Shown here: piece by piece, positions 1-6,749 of the stretch
Position numbering within the stretch: position 1 is the first letter of the stretch
Layout of the letters: each line of letters starts with the position of its first letter
Assembly (NCBI GenBank): GCA_965242745.1
Contig: CBDETG010000075.1
Span: 1-8,417 of the forward strand
Length of the DNA stretch: 8,417 nt
Source of the DNA: JABAAI01 sp965242745
GTDB taxonomy: Bacteria; Spirochaetota; Leptospiria; Leptospirales; Leptonemataceae
Direction of reading: 5' to 3'
Translations under genes and position numbers: made by a program
The notes under the pieces: model-generated
Seen by the model: the letters and a program-made list of their open reading frames with translations, nothing else
The model's database searches: none
Told to the model about the DNA's origin: nothing

Positions 1-809
1 CGTATATTATAGAGGAAAGGCACAAGCTCCGGCCACTTGCTTTGATTGAGAATGCTGTCTCTTTGCGACAAGCAGTATGCGGGGAAGGAAGCAGAGGGCG
101 CAAGGTAGTCAGGCATGAAGAAGACCTCGCCTACAAGATGCCTGTCCTTAGCTTGCAGCCTTTGCTCTGCCTTCCTGTCTGTGTTTGCTATGCTTGTGTT
201 TAATTCTCTTATGATCGTTTTGAAAGACTTGCGCAGGTGGTGATTTATCGTCGCCTCACGAATGCCGCTCTGATCTCTTTTGTATTCTATCCACTTGATA
301 TGAGCCTGCGTTAATGTTGGCGCTTGGCTTGTCGTGCTGTAATTTTCTATAACACGAATCACAAAAAGCTCCTTTGTATCTGCCTGCGCCTGCAGCGCTC
401 TGTTTTGTTCGGGATCATAAAAGTCCATAGCCACAGGCTCGCCCGTGCTTTGTTCCAAGCGCATTTCATAAAACCCCGTCATGGCATTTGGAGCGGGACG
501 CAAAGTCATCGGCGCAAGATAATAAATAGCTCCTTGCTCAAGTATCCAAGCCGCATTGCATTCTATCTCATTGCTATTGTAGCTTCTTATGTCTCCGCCA
601 ATCAGCACGGCATTGCGTTTTTCTGTTTCTGCTATAGCGCCTTCCAAAAATGCAAGGAGGCTTTGCAGGATCAGCTTGGGAAACTCCCGCATCTCTTCTT
701 GCAGGCCGGGTATGCCGCTTGGCGTGCTCTGCGCATAGATGCGGCGATTGGGAAGATAGAGCGGCAGGCTTGTTTGACTTTCTTGCGTTATTATCTCTTG
801 CCTTGGCAT
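1..809 (-). CDS. Phage tail fibre / tail-collar protein, 5' part (runs off the window)
   Basis: Reading the minus strand from ATG at 809-807 gives 269 codons without a stop, still open at base 1, so only the N-terminal part is present. The protein starts MPRQEIITQESQ. Residues about 185-224 are charged and helical. Residues about 226-269 begin VGEVFFMPDYLAP and then FPAYCLSQ, which resembles the start of a tail-collar domain (VGEI...P.GW..CDG type) found in phage fibres. It lies directly downstream of the gpI-like gene in the same direction, the usual place for the fibre gene of contractile-tail phages. The expected role is host receptor binding at the baseplate periphery. No close Shine-Dalgarno sequence is seen; the nearest purine run is the G tract 14 nt upstream. 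The fibre call rests on position and the collar-like segment; the central part is not recognised. Confidence 0.72.
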   Translation of the reverse strand, partial: MPRQEIITQESQTSLPLYLPNRRIYAQSTPSGIPGLQEEMREFPKLILQSLLAFLEGAIAETEKRNAVLIGGDIRSYNSNEIECNAAWILEQGAIYYLAPMTLRPAPNAMTGFYEMRLEQSTGEPVAMDFYDPEQNRALQAQADTKELFVIRVIENYSTTSQAPTLTQAHIKWIEYKRDQSGIREATINHHLRKSFKTIIRELNTSIANTDRKAEQRLQAKDRHLVGEVFFMPDYLAPSASFPAYCLSQRDSILNQSKWPELVPFLYNI

Positions 810-823
810 TGTATCAAAAGTAT

Positions 824-834
824 CCCCCCCCCCC
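824..834 (-). repeat. Homopolymeric G11 tract (C11 on + strand) before the tail-fibre start
   Basis: Eleven consecutive C on the plus strand are eleven G on the coding strand. The tract sits between the TAG stop of the gpI-like gene (839-837) and the ATG of the fibre gene (809). Tracts this long mutate by slipped-strand mispairing, and in Campylobacter and Helicobacter poly-G tracts of 8-12 bases are classic phase-variation switches. With 11 G the fibre frame is in register with the preceding gene. The tract could act as a displaced ribosome-binding purine run, or its length could set the frame of any read-through product. The function is inferred; the tract itself is seen directly. Confidence 0.9.
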
Positions 835-836
835 TT

Positions 837-1385
837 CTATCTTCCTATAAGTATGCCAGCGCCAGCAGCCTTTGCCCTCAGAGCAGCTTCGACTTGTCCA
901 AGATGGATACTTGTAAAGACAGCATAGACGACATCATGCAAGAGCGTAGGCATAGAGCCAAAGGCGAAAGAAGGGCGGGCGCTTATTCCTAAGTAAGTGT
1001 GATCAAGATAAGGGGCGATGCTCTCAGGCGCATGCAGGCTGGCGCTTGGCAAAAGCGATGCAAGCACCATAGGCGTGGGGGAAAGGCCAAGCGCAGTTGC
1101 CAAGAGCCATGCGCGCAGGCTTGTATCATCTGCCTCCTCTGGCAGCGCTATGCCCCAGAACTCCGCCCAAAGCTGTGTCAGAAAGCCAGTGGCATCGCGC
1201 AGGCTCATGCGCTTTGCAAGATCACAAGCTAGCATCCTGTGCCACTCCAAAACGTTATGCAAGGCGCCCTTGTTTATATCCATAGGCCGATGGAGCTCTG
1301 CCTTTTCCTGCCTGTCTTTATCAAAGACGAGCTTCTTGTATTGGCTGCCCTCTTTGGTAAAGATATGTAGAAAATCATCGATCAT
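837..1385 (-). CDS. End-of-tail baseplate protein (gpI / Mu gp48 / XkdU-like)
   Basis: The 182-residue protein starts at ATG 1385. It is the first usable start after the J gene stop, because the 16 codons between them contain no ATG, GTG or TTG. Residues 73-79 (WAEFWGI) match the 'W..lfGl' segment of XkdU/gp48-type tail proteins, where an early helix leads into an acidic-residue stretch (LPEEADD). The C-terminus, LRAKAAGAGILI, fits the 'I..AG..' ending common in this family. Length is close to the usual 180-200 residues. It lies between baseplate J and the fibre gene, the canonical place, and would connect the J wedges to the fibre. No strong ribosome-binding site is visible, so coupling to J (48 nt gap) is possible. 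The function is inferred mainly from order plus weak motifs. Confidence 0.68.
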   Translation of the reverse strand: MIDDFLHIFTKEGSQYKKLVFDKDRQEKAELHRPMDINKGALHNVLEWHRMLACDLAKRMSLRDATGFLTQLWAEFWGIALPEEADDTSLRAWLLATALGLSPTPMVLASLLPSASLHAPESIAPYLDHTYLGISARPSFAFGSMPTLLHDVVYAVFTSIHLGQVEAALRAKAAGAGILIGR

Positions 1386-1433
1386 ATTTTGTAACTGTCT
1401 TATCGCATCTGCTTTTGTATCATACTTGCCTTG

Positions 1434-2579
1434 CTATGGTCTTGCGATCCTTGTTATGCTGCTCACTGTGACCCTCCCCCCTCCTGCCCCGCCTATGCGC
1501 GGCAATTCCCTAGGCTGCACTGCAATGTCATTACCTGCAATGTTGATATATAAAAAGTCTCGCGGCCTCTCTTGCAAGACTGCGCTTTTGACGTGATCCA
1601 GCAAAACATCTTCACCTGCCTTGAGGCGATTTACAAAGTTTGCAATGGCGCCCTGCACGATCTCCTTAATGCGCATTTCATCCTGCAAAGCAGAGCTTGC
1701 ATCTATAGAAAGAGCGACATTGATATGGATTGCCAAAACGCGCAAGGCTTGGACAAAAAGACGCTTGCCCGCCGCAATGTGCTCTGTAAAATCATTGGCG
1801 GCAGACTTGCCTAAAAGAATATCACGCACACGATCCAAGAAATCCTGATTCGTATTTGCCGTGCCATCGCTCACATACACATTGACCCAGCCATATTCCA
1901 CAGCGCCCGTGATGGGGTTCCTATTATTTTCTACATATGCCTCTGCCACGCCAGCAATACTTTTTACAGCCGCCTCGATGCCGCCCTTCGTTACACGAGC
2001 TAGGTTTTGGATAAAGGATTGAAAGCGCCGCTCCCTCTCAGCGCGGCTTTCCTGATCAGTGCCGCCTTCTATAGAACGCAGGTTTGTAATGCGCTCTGGC
2101 TCTGGCACAATGCTTGGCTCCAGCAGGCCAGCGCCCCGCTCTGTATCAATGCTGTTTGCCGCAATGTTATAGTGACTGCCCGCCTCTTCTGCGTTTATGC
2201 TTAGATCGATATAAGTCTGGCTTGCTTCCAATACAGGCGGGCTGCTTTCAGAAAGATAGGCGAGGCCAAAGAGCGTGATGCGAAAGGCTGGTATGACTAT
2301 GCGCTGCGGCGGATCAGTATTATAGATGCGGACTTGGCCAGTGGCTCTGCGGCCTTCTTTCAATGCAAAGCCGAAGCTTGCAAAGCAGGCCTCGCGAATG
2401 CCTTCTAAATAAGCGCGATAGTATTGCGTATCTGCTGCTGCAAGCTCTAGAGCCACTGCTTCTATTAGCGTGCCAATGCGGGAGCCGGGCTTGAAGTTGC
2501 TAAGGCCTGATTTGCGAGAGGTGAGGTAGGCGATGATGTTTTCCCTATACTGCAGGGCCGAGAGCGGAACAAAGGCCAT
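1434..2579 (-). CDS. Baseplate J-like wedge protein (Mu gp47 / P2 gpJ / XkdT family)
   Basis: The 381-residue protein starts MAFVPLSALQYRENIIAYL. Its length is normal for the family (about 350-390). The N-terminal helix with 'GSRIGTLIEAVALELAA' is the typical region in which J proteins pack on the baseplate. Residues 172 onward read GGTDQESRAERERRF, the signature 'GG.D.E....R.R' of baseplate J proteins. This is followed by KGGIEAAVKSIAGVAEAYV and a beta-rich WVNVYVSDG segment. J proteins form the inner wedges that hold hub, gp25 and fibres together and trigger sheath contraction. A Gly-rich stretch near the C-terminus (GGAGGG) is encoded by a G-rich run around 1470-1490. It is first in a minus-strand operon with the gpI-like and fibre genes. 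The frame is intact and I am confident of the family. Confidence 0.9.
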   Translation of the reverse strand: MAFVPLSALQYRENIIAYLTSRKSGLSNFKPGSRIGTLIEAVALELAAADTQYYRAYLEGIREACFASFGFALKEGRRATGQVRIYNTDPPQRIVIPAFRITLFGLAYLSESSPPVLEASQTYIDLSINAEEAGSHYNIAANSIDTERGAGLLEPSIVPEPERITNLRSIEGGTDQESRAERERRFQSFIQNLARVTKGGIEAAVKSIAGVAEAYVENNRNPITGAVEYGWVNVYVSDGTANTNQDFLDRVRDILLGKSAANDFTEHIAAGKRLFVQALRVLAIHINVALSIDASSALQDEMRIKEIVQGAIANFVNRLKAGEDVLLDHVKSAVLQERPRDFLYINIAGNDIAVQPRELPRIGGAGGGRVTVSSITRIARP

Positions 2580-2603
2580 AGCATATTACTAACTGCGATG
2601 CTC

Positions 2604-2612
2604 ACCATAACA
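2604..2612 (-). promoter_or_regulatory. Candidate extended -10 for the J operon
   Basis: The minus strand reads TGTTATGGT here, matching the extended -10 pattern TGnTATAAT apart from two changes in the hexamer. It ends 25 nt before the J start codon. There is no clear -35, as is usual for vegetative promoters of Campylobacterota. This is inferred from one short motif only. Confidence 0.22.
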
Positions 2613-2623
2613 AGCCTGATTAT

Positions 2624-3130
2624 GATCCTGTCTTTGATTGCAACTGTTATGATGACTCATGTGCTTTCACGATCCTGTCTTTGATTGCAACTGTTATGAT
2701 AGCTCATGTGATGTATGATCCTGTCTTTGATTGCAACTGTTATGATGACTCGTGTGATGTATGATCCTGTCTTTGATTGCAACTGTTATGATGACTCATG
2801 TGATGTATGATCCCATCTTTGATTGCAACTGTTATGATGACTCGTGTGATGTATGATCCTGTCTTTGATTGCAACTGTTATGATGACTCATGTGATGTAT
2901 GATCCCATCTTTGATTGCAACTGTTATGATGACTCGTGTGATGTATGATCCTGTCTTTGATTGCAACTGTTATGATAACTCATGTGATGTATGATCCTGT
3001 CTTTGATTGCAACTGTTATGATAACTCATGTGATGTATGATCCTGTCTTTGATTGCAACTGTTATGATAGCTCATGTGATTTATGATCCTGTCTTTGATT
3101 ACAACTGCTGCATAACTTATGTGCTTTTTT
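2624..3130. repeat. Eleven-copy tandem array of a 46-bp unit (minisatellite)
   Basis: Units begin with GATCC at 2624, 2671, 2717, 2763, 2809, 2855, 2901, 2947, 2993, 3039 and 3085. The first unit is 47 bp and the rest are 46 bp. The core TTTGATTGCAACTGTTATGA is invariant in units 1-10; unit 11 is degenerate. The sequence just after it (TTGCAATGC...ACTATGATCAC) looks like a further decayed copy. Units 4-5 and 6-7 are two identical 92-bp dimers (a GATCCTG unit plus a GATCCCA unit), and units 8 and 9 are identical, so recent duplication is visible. Since 46 is not a multiple of three and one frame reads TGA in every unit, no long frame crosses the array. It is non-coding and fills the gap between the divergent J operon and the plus-strand tail operon. 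Confidence 0.95.
2645..3068 (+). promoter_or_regulatory. Ten iterated extended -10-like motifs inside the repeat units
   Basis: Positions 22-30 of each unit read TGTTATGAT, which fits TGnTATAAT with one mismatch, facing the plus-strand tail operon. Copies run from 2645-2653 to 3060-3068; the motif is destroyed in the last unit. No -35 hexamer lies at the right spacing. They could be a row of weak promoters or protein-binding sites, or a chance property of a repeated sequence. Confidence 0.25.
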
Positions 3131-3165
3131 ATTGCAATGCTTACTATGATCACTACTACTTTGCT

Positions 3166-4875
3166 ATGGGACTTTTTTCTGAGCTCTATGGTCTGACGGG
3201 TGGCTATGCTCCTTCGGGCGCATACTCGCTCTGTGTTTATAGCCGCAGTCTGGATGGCGGGCTGGGCAAGAAGCTAGGAGAGCATTTCTTCGTTGTAGGT
3301 CCCGCTAGATATCATACGAGCTATCATTACAAAATATCTGCGAAGGCAACATATCAAGGCGCATCGATTGCGGACTTTGGCGAGGGCATTCATAGCATAG
3401 AGCTTGCAGGAAAGATCGGCGCCTATCATGCGGGGCCTGTTCGTACTCCTTCGCTTGCGCGTGATAAGCTCTTTGGCAAGTCAGGTACGAGCTTGCAGGC
3501 GGAAGATTTTTTCAAGCATAGTCTTAGCAGCGCTGGCTTTGCAGACAAGCCCGGCTATTTTGATTTCTTTGACTTGCTTTGGCTGCTGCATGATGCGCGC
3601 AATCCAGAGCGCTTTGAAAGACGCAAGCCTGAGAGCTTCGCCAGCGCCGACCTGCAAGCAAGGGGCGCCGAGCAAATGTATAACGAAGCATCGGCCTTAG
3701 GCCTTAAGGAACTAAACAGCGAGAACAGCGTCATGGTCTTTTGTGATCACGATCTTGCCCGCCGCTATGAGGTGGTCTATCATAGCAATGCTTTTGAGAT
3801 CAGCCAGAGCGCAGATGATCCTTATGCTTGGACTTGGCGCCTTGCGCTTCATGTTGTGCGCGACCTCAGCGCCGAGCGTGTTGCTGCAAGACAGACGCTG
3901 CCAAGCTTGGAGCAGGTCTTGCCAAAGATCATTTCTGACTTGGACGAGCTCACGTTTGCGGCTGACTCTTTGCTGCGACAGATCAGCGATGCGGTGGAGG
4001 CCATCGCCAATGTGCAAAAGGCCAAGGAGGAATTGCTGCTTGTGCTTGCCGCTGCAGATGAAAGACTGAGCATGCAGGGCGCTCGCTTTTGGGATGCGCT
4101 TAGCAGTCTGCAATCGCAAAACGAAAGGCTGGCTTCGTGGCTTGCGTCTTACTATCTGCCGAATGTCAAGGGGCAGGCCATCGCAGAGCTCGTCGCATCT
4201 GAGCACATAGATTACAGCACAAATAACATACGAGCGCAGAGCGAAGAGCTGACGCGGATACTTGTTAAACTGGAGGCCTCCGCCTTGCTGGCCGAAGGCC
4301 AAAGAAAAACAGCAACGATAAGCAGGCCAGCCAGAGTGGAGAGCTGGGAGGACTTGGCGCTCTATCTCTATGGCGATGTGAGGCGTGCGCGTGAGCTGGC
4401 ATTGCTAAACCCGCCCGCCTCGTCTCCTGCAGGCTTGGAGCAGATCAGGATTGGCAATGCAAGCGAGGCGGATCAGGGTAGCGCAGTGCTGCAGACGCAT
4501 GCCAAAGATGTATATTATGGAAGAGACTTGGACCTAACGCAGGAGGGCGACTTTCGTGTTTCTGAGGATTTGGCGATTCTCGATGGCCTGCCCTGCCTTG
4601 CAGCCAATCTGCTGGACCGACTCAGGCATCCGCAGGGCAGCGTCCCCCTGCATGCGCAGTGGGGCATGGACTTGGGCATAGCCAGTCTGCCTGAGGAGTT
4701 TCTTGCTCGTGTCGGGCCGCTGCGGGTCATGGACAATCTCTATCAGGATGAAAACGTGCGCTCGGTGGAGCTCAGCGATGTGCAGCTTAGGGCAGACAGG
4801 CTGGACATGAAAATACGCGTGCTGCCAGAGGGGCAGGCAGAGCGCATAGAGCTGGAGGCATCGGTGGGCTTGTGA
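3166..4875 (+). CDS. Tail/baseplate fusion protein: XkdP-like domain, coiled coil, LysM-like motif and gp25-like domain
   Basis: From ATG 3166 the protein has 569 residues. The frame is open back to an ATG at 3037, but that extension would be repeat-derived Cys/Tyr-rich sequence, so I prefer 3166; neither start has a clear ribosome-binding site. Residues about 45-210 contain a beta-rich domain with 'ADFGEGIHSIELAGKIG' and later 'RRYEVVYHSNAFEISQSADD', resembling tail proteins of the XkdP/DNA-circularisation type that sit near the hub. Residues about 247-326 are a long helical, probably coiled-coil stretch. Around residue 394, WEDLALYLYGDVRRARELA is LysM-like. Residues about 455-569 (GDFRVSEDLAILDG, then LLDRLRHPQGSVPLHAQWGMDL) match the gp25/GPW/XkdS wedge family, which plugs sheath to baseplate. 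These activities are usually separate proteins. First gene of the plus-strand operon; the spike gene follows after 223 nt. Confidence 0.72.
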   Translation: MGLFSELYGLTGGYAPSGAYSLCVYSRSLDGGLGKKLGEHFFVVGPARYHTSYHYKISAKATYQGASIADFGEGIHSIELAGKIGAYHAGPVRTPSLARDKLFGKSGTSLQAEDFFKHSLSSAGFADKPGYFDFFDLLWLLHDARNPERFERRKPESFASADLQARGAEQMYNEASALGLKELNSENSVMVFCDHDLARRYEVVYHSNAFEISQSADDPYAWTWRLALHVVRDLSAERVAARQTLPSLEQVLPKIISDLDELTFAADSLLRQISDAVEAIANVQKAKEELLLVLAAADERLSMQGARFWDALSSLQSQNERLASWLASYYLPNVKGQAIAELVASEHIDYSTNNIRAQSEELTRILVKLEASALLAEGQRKTATISRPARVESWEDLALYLYGDVRRARELALLNPPASSPAGLEQIRIGNASEADQGSAVLQTHAKDVYYGRDLDLTQEGDFRVSEDLAILDGLPCLAANLLDRLRHPQGSVPLHAQWGMDLGIASLPEEFLARVGPLRVMDNLYQDENVRSVELSDVQLRADRLDMKIRVLPEGQAERIELEASVGL

Positions 4876-5098
4876 GGGGGGGATGACACAAAAAGCAATC
4901 CCGCAGCGCCCCCGAATACTTGCGCTAATGCGACATAATGCGGTGCCCAGACTCCGATTTCCTTTTTGTCACACAAAAGCTGCGCCTTTGCTTGCAATGT
5001 TGCCCCAGACAAATACGATCGCACGCATGATTTCTTATCCCGCATTTTTCCACAGGCGCAGGTTTGCAAGGGACACGGGTAACGCCTACCAGCAGGCC

Positions 5099-5686
5099 AT
5101 GTCATTGGATTTGGCCGAGATTCTCAAGCTCTATCCCAAGCAGCCCTACAGGGCCGACATACGCCTCTTCTCCAACGGCAAGATCATCGAGGGCATTCCC
5201 TTCCCCGGCCCCTTTTACACGAAGGAGGGCAAGATGCACGGGCTCAAGGCGCCCTACGCAGAGCGCCAGCTGGCGCTGGTGGGCTTCCTGCACGGCAGGG
5301 CGGAGGCGCCCATCATCCTGCAAGGCTTTGCGCAGGCCTCTGGCGATAAAAATCCAGACCACTTGGCAAGGGCCGAGGGCTATCAGCCTGACCATATCGA
5401 GCTTGGTCATCGCAGCGGCCATCGCTATATTATGGAAGAAAAACGACAGGTTTTTTATGACGAGGCAGGCAAGGCCGTCTTGGCGATAGATTTTGCAAAG
5501 CGGGAAATACGTGTGGCACAGGATTGGAAGCTCAAGCTGGGCGCTGCGATTACATTGGACGACAAGGGCATAGCATTGCAAAAAGGCGATCTCACCGTGC
5601 AGCAGGGAGTAAAGCAGATCAGTCTGGCAAAGCACATTCATCCCGTGTCGGGAGAAAAAACAGGCACGCCTGTGCCAAGCGTGTAA
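5099..5686 (+). CDS. Baseplate spike protein (gpV / Mu gp45-like) with apical HIH motif
   Basis: From ATG 5099 the protein is 195 residues, starting MSLDLAEILKLYPKQPYRADI. The N-terminal half looks like the OB-fold platform of gpV spikes. The C-terminal half (RVAQDWKLKLGAAITLDDKG, LQKGDLTVQ) is short beta repeats as in the triple-stranded needle. Residues 179-181 are H-I-H in SLAKHIHPVSGEKTGTP; this HxH motif near the tip binds a metal ion in P2 gpV-type spikes. The trimer would pierce the target outer membrane. The frame is open upstream to ATG 4883, which has a GAGGGGGG run just before it. The 72 extra residues there are Arg/Pro-rich and unlike a spike, so I prefer 5099, though its own ribosome-binding site is weak. 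The 4876-5098 gap holds nothing else I can name. Confidence 0.78.
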   Translation: MSLDLAEILKLYPKQPYRADIRLFSNGKIIEGIPFPGPFYTKEGKMHGLKAPYAERQLALVGFLHGRAEAPIILQGFAQASGDKNPDHLARAEGYQPDHIELGHRSGHRYIMEEKRQVFYDEAGKAVLAIDFAKREIRVAQDWKLKLGAAITLDDKGIALQKGDLTVQQGVKQISLAKHIHPVSGEKTGTPVPSV

Positions 5687-5715
5687 TCATCATTAATATA
5701 GCTGTGACGATATGC

Positions 5716-5734
5716 AAGGAGACAAGTGTTGATG
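5716..5734 (+). promoter_or_regulatory. Orphan ribosome-binding site and start codons after the spike gene
   Basis: AAGGAG at 5716-5721 is the best Shine-Dalgarno sequence in the window. It is followed in one frame by GTG 5726, TTG 5729 and ATG 5732 (MISEGAIALP). The frame that follows soon becomes Arg/Ser-rich noise opposite the antisense head-gene fragment. It looks like the preserved start of an operon gene whose body was replaced. Confidence 0.4.
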
Positions 5735-5747
5735 ATCAGCGAGGGCG

Positions 5748-6071
5748 CTATTGCTCTGCCTCGCCTATGTCTGCAAACCAGTCTTCCCGCTCGCCTTCGG
5801 GGCCTGCCTTGCGCCAGCCGCAGCCGCAGTTCGGGTGCATGGGAATGCAGCACCACCACTCATCGCTCTTGCGTCCCACATTGTGTTTGCCGGGCCAGAC
5901 GGCAAGACTTGCGCCGCCTGGCTCGCCGTGCAGTCGGTCTTCGCCATCGGCAAAATCAGAGGCTTCGTAGTCTTCCTGCGAAGCAAAGACCCGCACACGC
6001 ACGCCGCTAAAGGCAGCGCAGCGCTCGCAGATGCTGCGGGCCTTGTGAAAGTGAGCATGCCAGACCAGCAT
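5748..6071 (-). pseudogene. 3' fragment of a phage head morphogenesis gene (Mu gpF / SPP1 gp7-like C-terminus)
   Basis: The minus-strand frame gives 107 residues ending at TAG 5750-5748. It has SICERCAAFSGVRV near the start and EWWCCIPMHPNCGCGWRK later. The pair CxxC...G and HPNCxC is the hallmark of the C-terminal domain of minor head proteins (SPP1 gp7 / Mu F), normally preceded by 200 or more residues. Here an in-frame TAG lies 9 nt before the first ATG (6071), there is no ribosome-binding site, and the plus-strand hub gene begins 76 bp away, so the N-terminal part is missing. It is antisense to the surrounding tail operon. I read it as an inverted scrap of a head gene. A small intact zinc-binding protein is the alternative. 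Confidence 0.5.
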
Positions 6072-6146
6072 AGACGCAGACTAGCGCCTGCGATACCAAA
6101 AGCAAGTCCTTCTTGCAATGGTGCAGCGGCGCTCTAAGCTGCAAGT

Positions 6147-6749
6147 ATGGCAGTCTATGCAACACGGCCCCGCCTCAGTATAGAGGCGCTGCCCTTTCTT
6201 TCTGCCTACCCCCAGCAACGCCAGCCCTACTTGAGCGATGACGAGCGGCAGGCCTTTCGTGCGCCGATTGCTCTGCCGCCAGACTCCTACAGCCAAATAC
6301 GCATAGACGACAATCTGGATCAGGCCTCCTTTCGCATCATCCTGCCCAATGTGGCGCATAAAAGCTTTACGACGGCACGAAGCCTGCGCGTGCGCTACAT
6401 CATGCTGCTTGGCGAGGGCAACATTGTCGTCATTCGGGACAGAGCAGCGGCCGTTTTTTATGGATACATTACGAGCGTCCAGCCGAGCGGGCAGGCCGAT
6501 GGCACAGCCGACCTGCAGATCAGCGGCGGCGCTATAGACGAGGCGATACGGCTGCAGAGCGTACTGATTGATACGGCAAACAGGCCGTCGGATAGCGCCC
6601 TCATGCAGCGCCCCGACCGTGTGTCTGGCTCGCAGCGAGGCAGCCTTCGTGCGTCTATCAGCGGCCTGCTGGCTGCGACGCGGGCATTTCGCAGCCCCGA
6701 TGGCGTCATCGCTGCGCTGATGGATTGGAGCATAAAGCAGCCTGCTTGA
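6147..6749 (+). pseudogene. Probable baseplate hub protein (XkdQ / late control D-like), N-terminal part before a +1 frameshift
   Basis: ATG 6147 is the first start after an in-frame TAA at 6135. It gives 200 residues up to TGA 6747-6749. The sequence YSQIRIDDNLDQASFRIILPN, then VRYIMLLGEGNIVVIRDRAAAVFYGYITSVQPSGQADGTADLQISGG, is a beta-rich pattern typical of the first domain of tail hub proteins of the XkdQ/gpD class (a ligand-like beta barrel with 'F.GyI..v'). The protein stops abruptly in KQPA, while the +1 frame carries on as SSLLDHGAYGGKKFSALLGF, a natural continuation. The two parts together make about 472 residues, a sensible hub length. The hub forms the ring on which the spike sits. 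The family call rests on pattern and context, not on a strong motif. Confidence 0.55.

Noticed and set aside
324..992. Long plus-strand frame opposite the fibre and gpI-like genes
   Set aside because: Composition looks like antisense noise, and the minus-strand frames have recognisable tail-protein motifs and order.
2624..3130. Tandem repeats as a CRISPR array
   Set aside because: The units abut directly with no variable spacers between them, and no cas gene is present.
2624..3166. Cys/Asp/Tyr-rich repeat protein encoded by the array (DPVFDCNCYDDSCDV-like units)
   Set aside because: The 46-bp period changes frame at every unit, and TGA codons end every reading after at most two units.
4743..5105. 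Minus-strand 120-residue frame in the gap before the spike gene
   Set aside because: It overlaps the gp25-like end of the fusion gene and has no ribosome-binding site or family motif.
4511..5439. Identical 14-base words TATATTATGGAAGA at 4511 and 5426
   Set aside because: Both lie inside coding frames; one such 14-mer match is not improbable in a window of this size.
5751..6137. Plus-strand 128-residue frame opposite the head-gene fragment
   Set aside because: It is Ala-rich with no recognisable motif, while the opposite strand has paired CxxC and HPNCxC.
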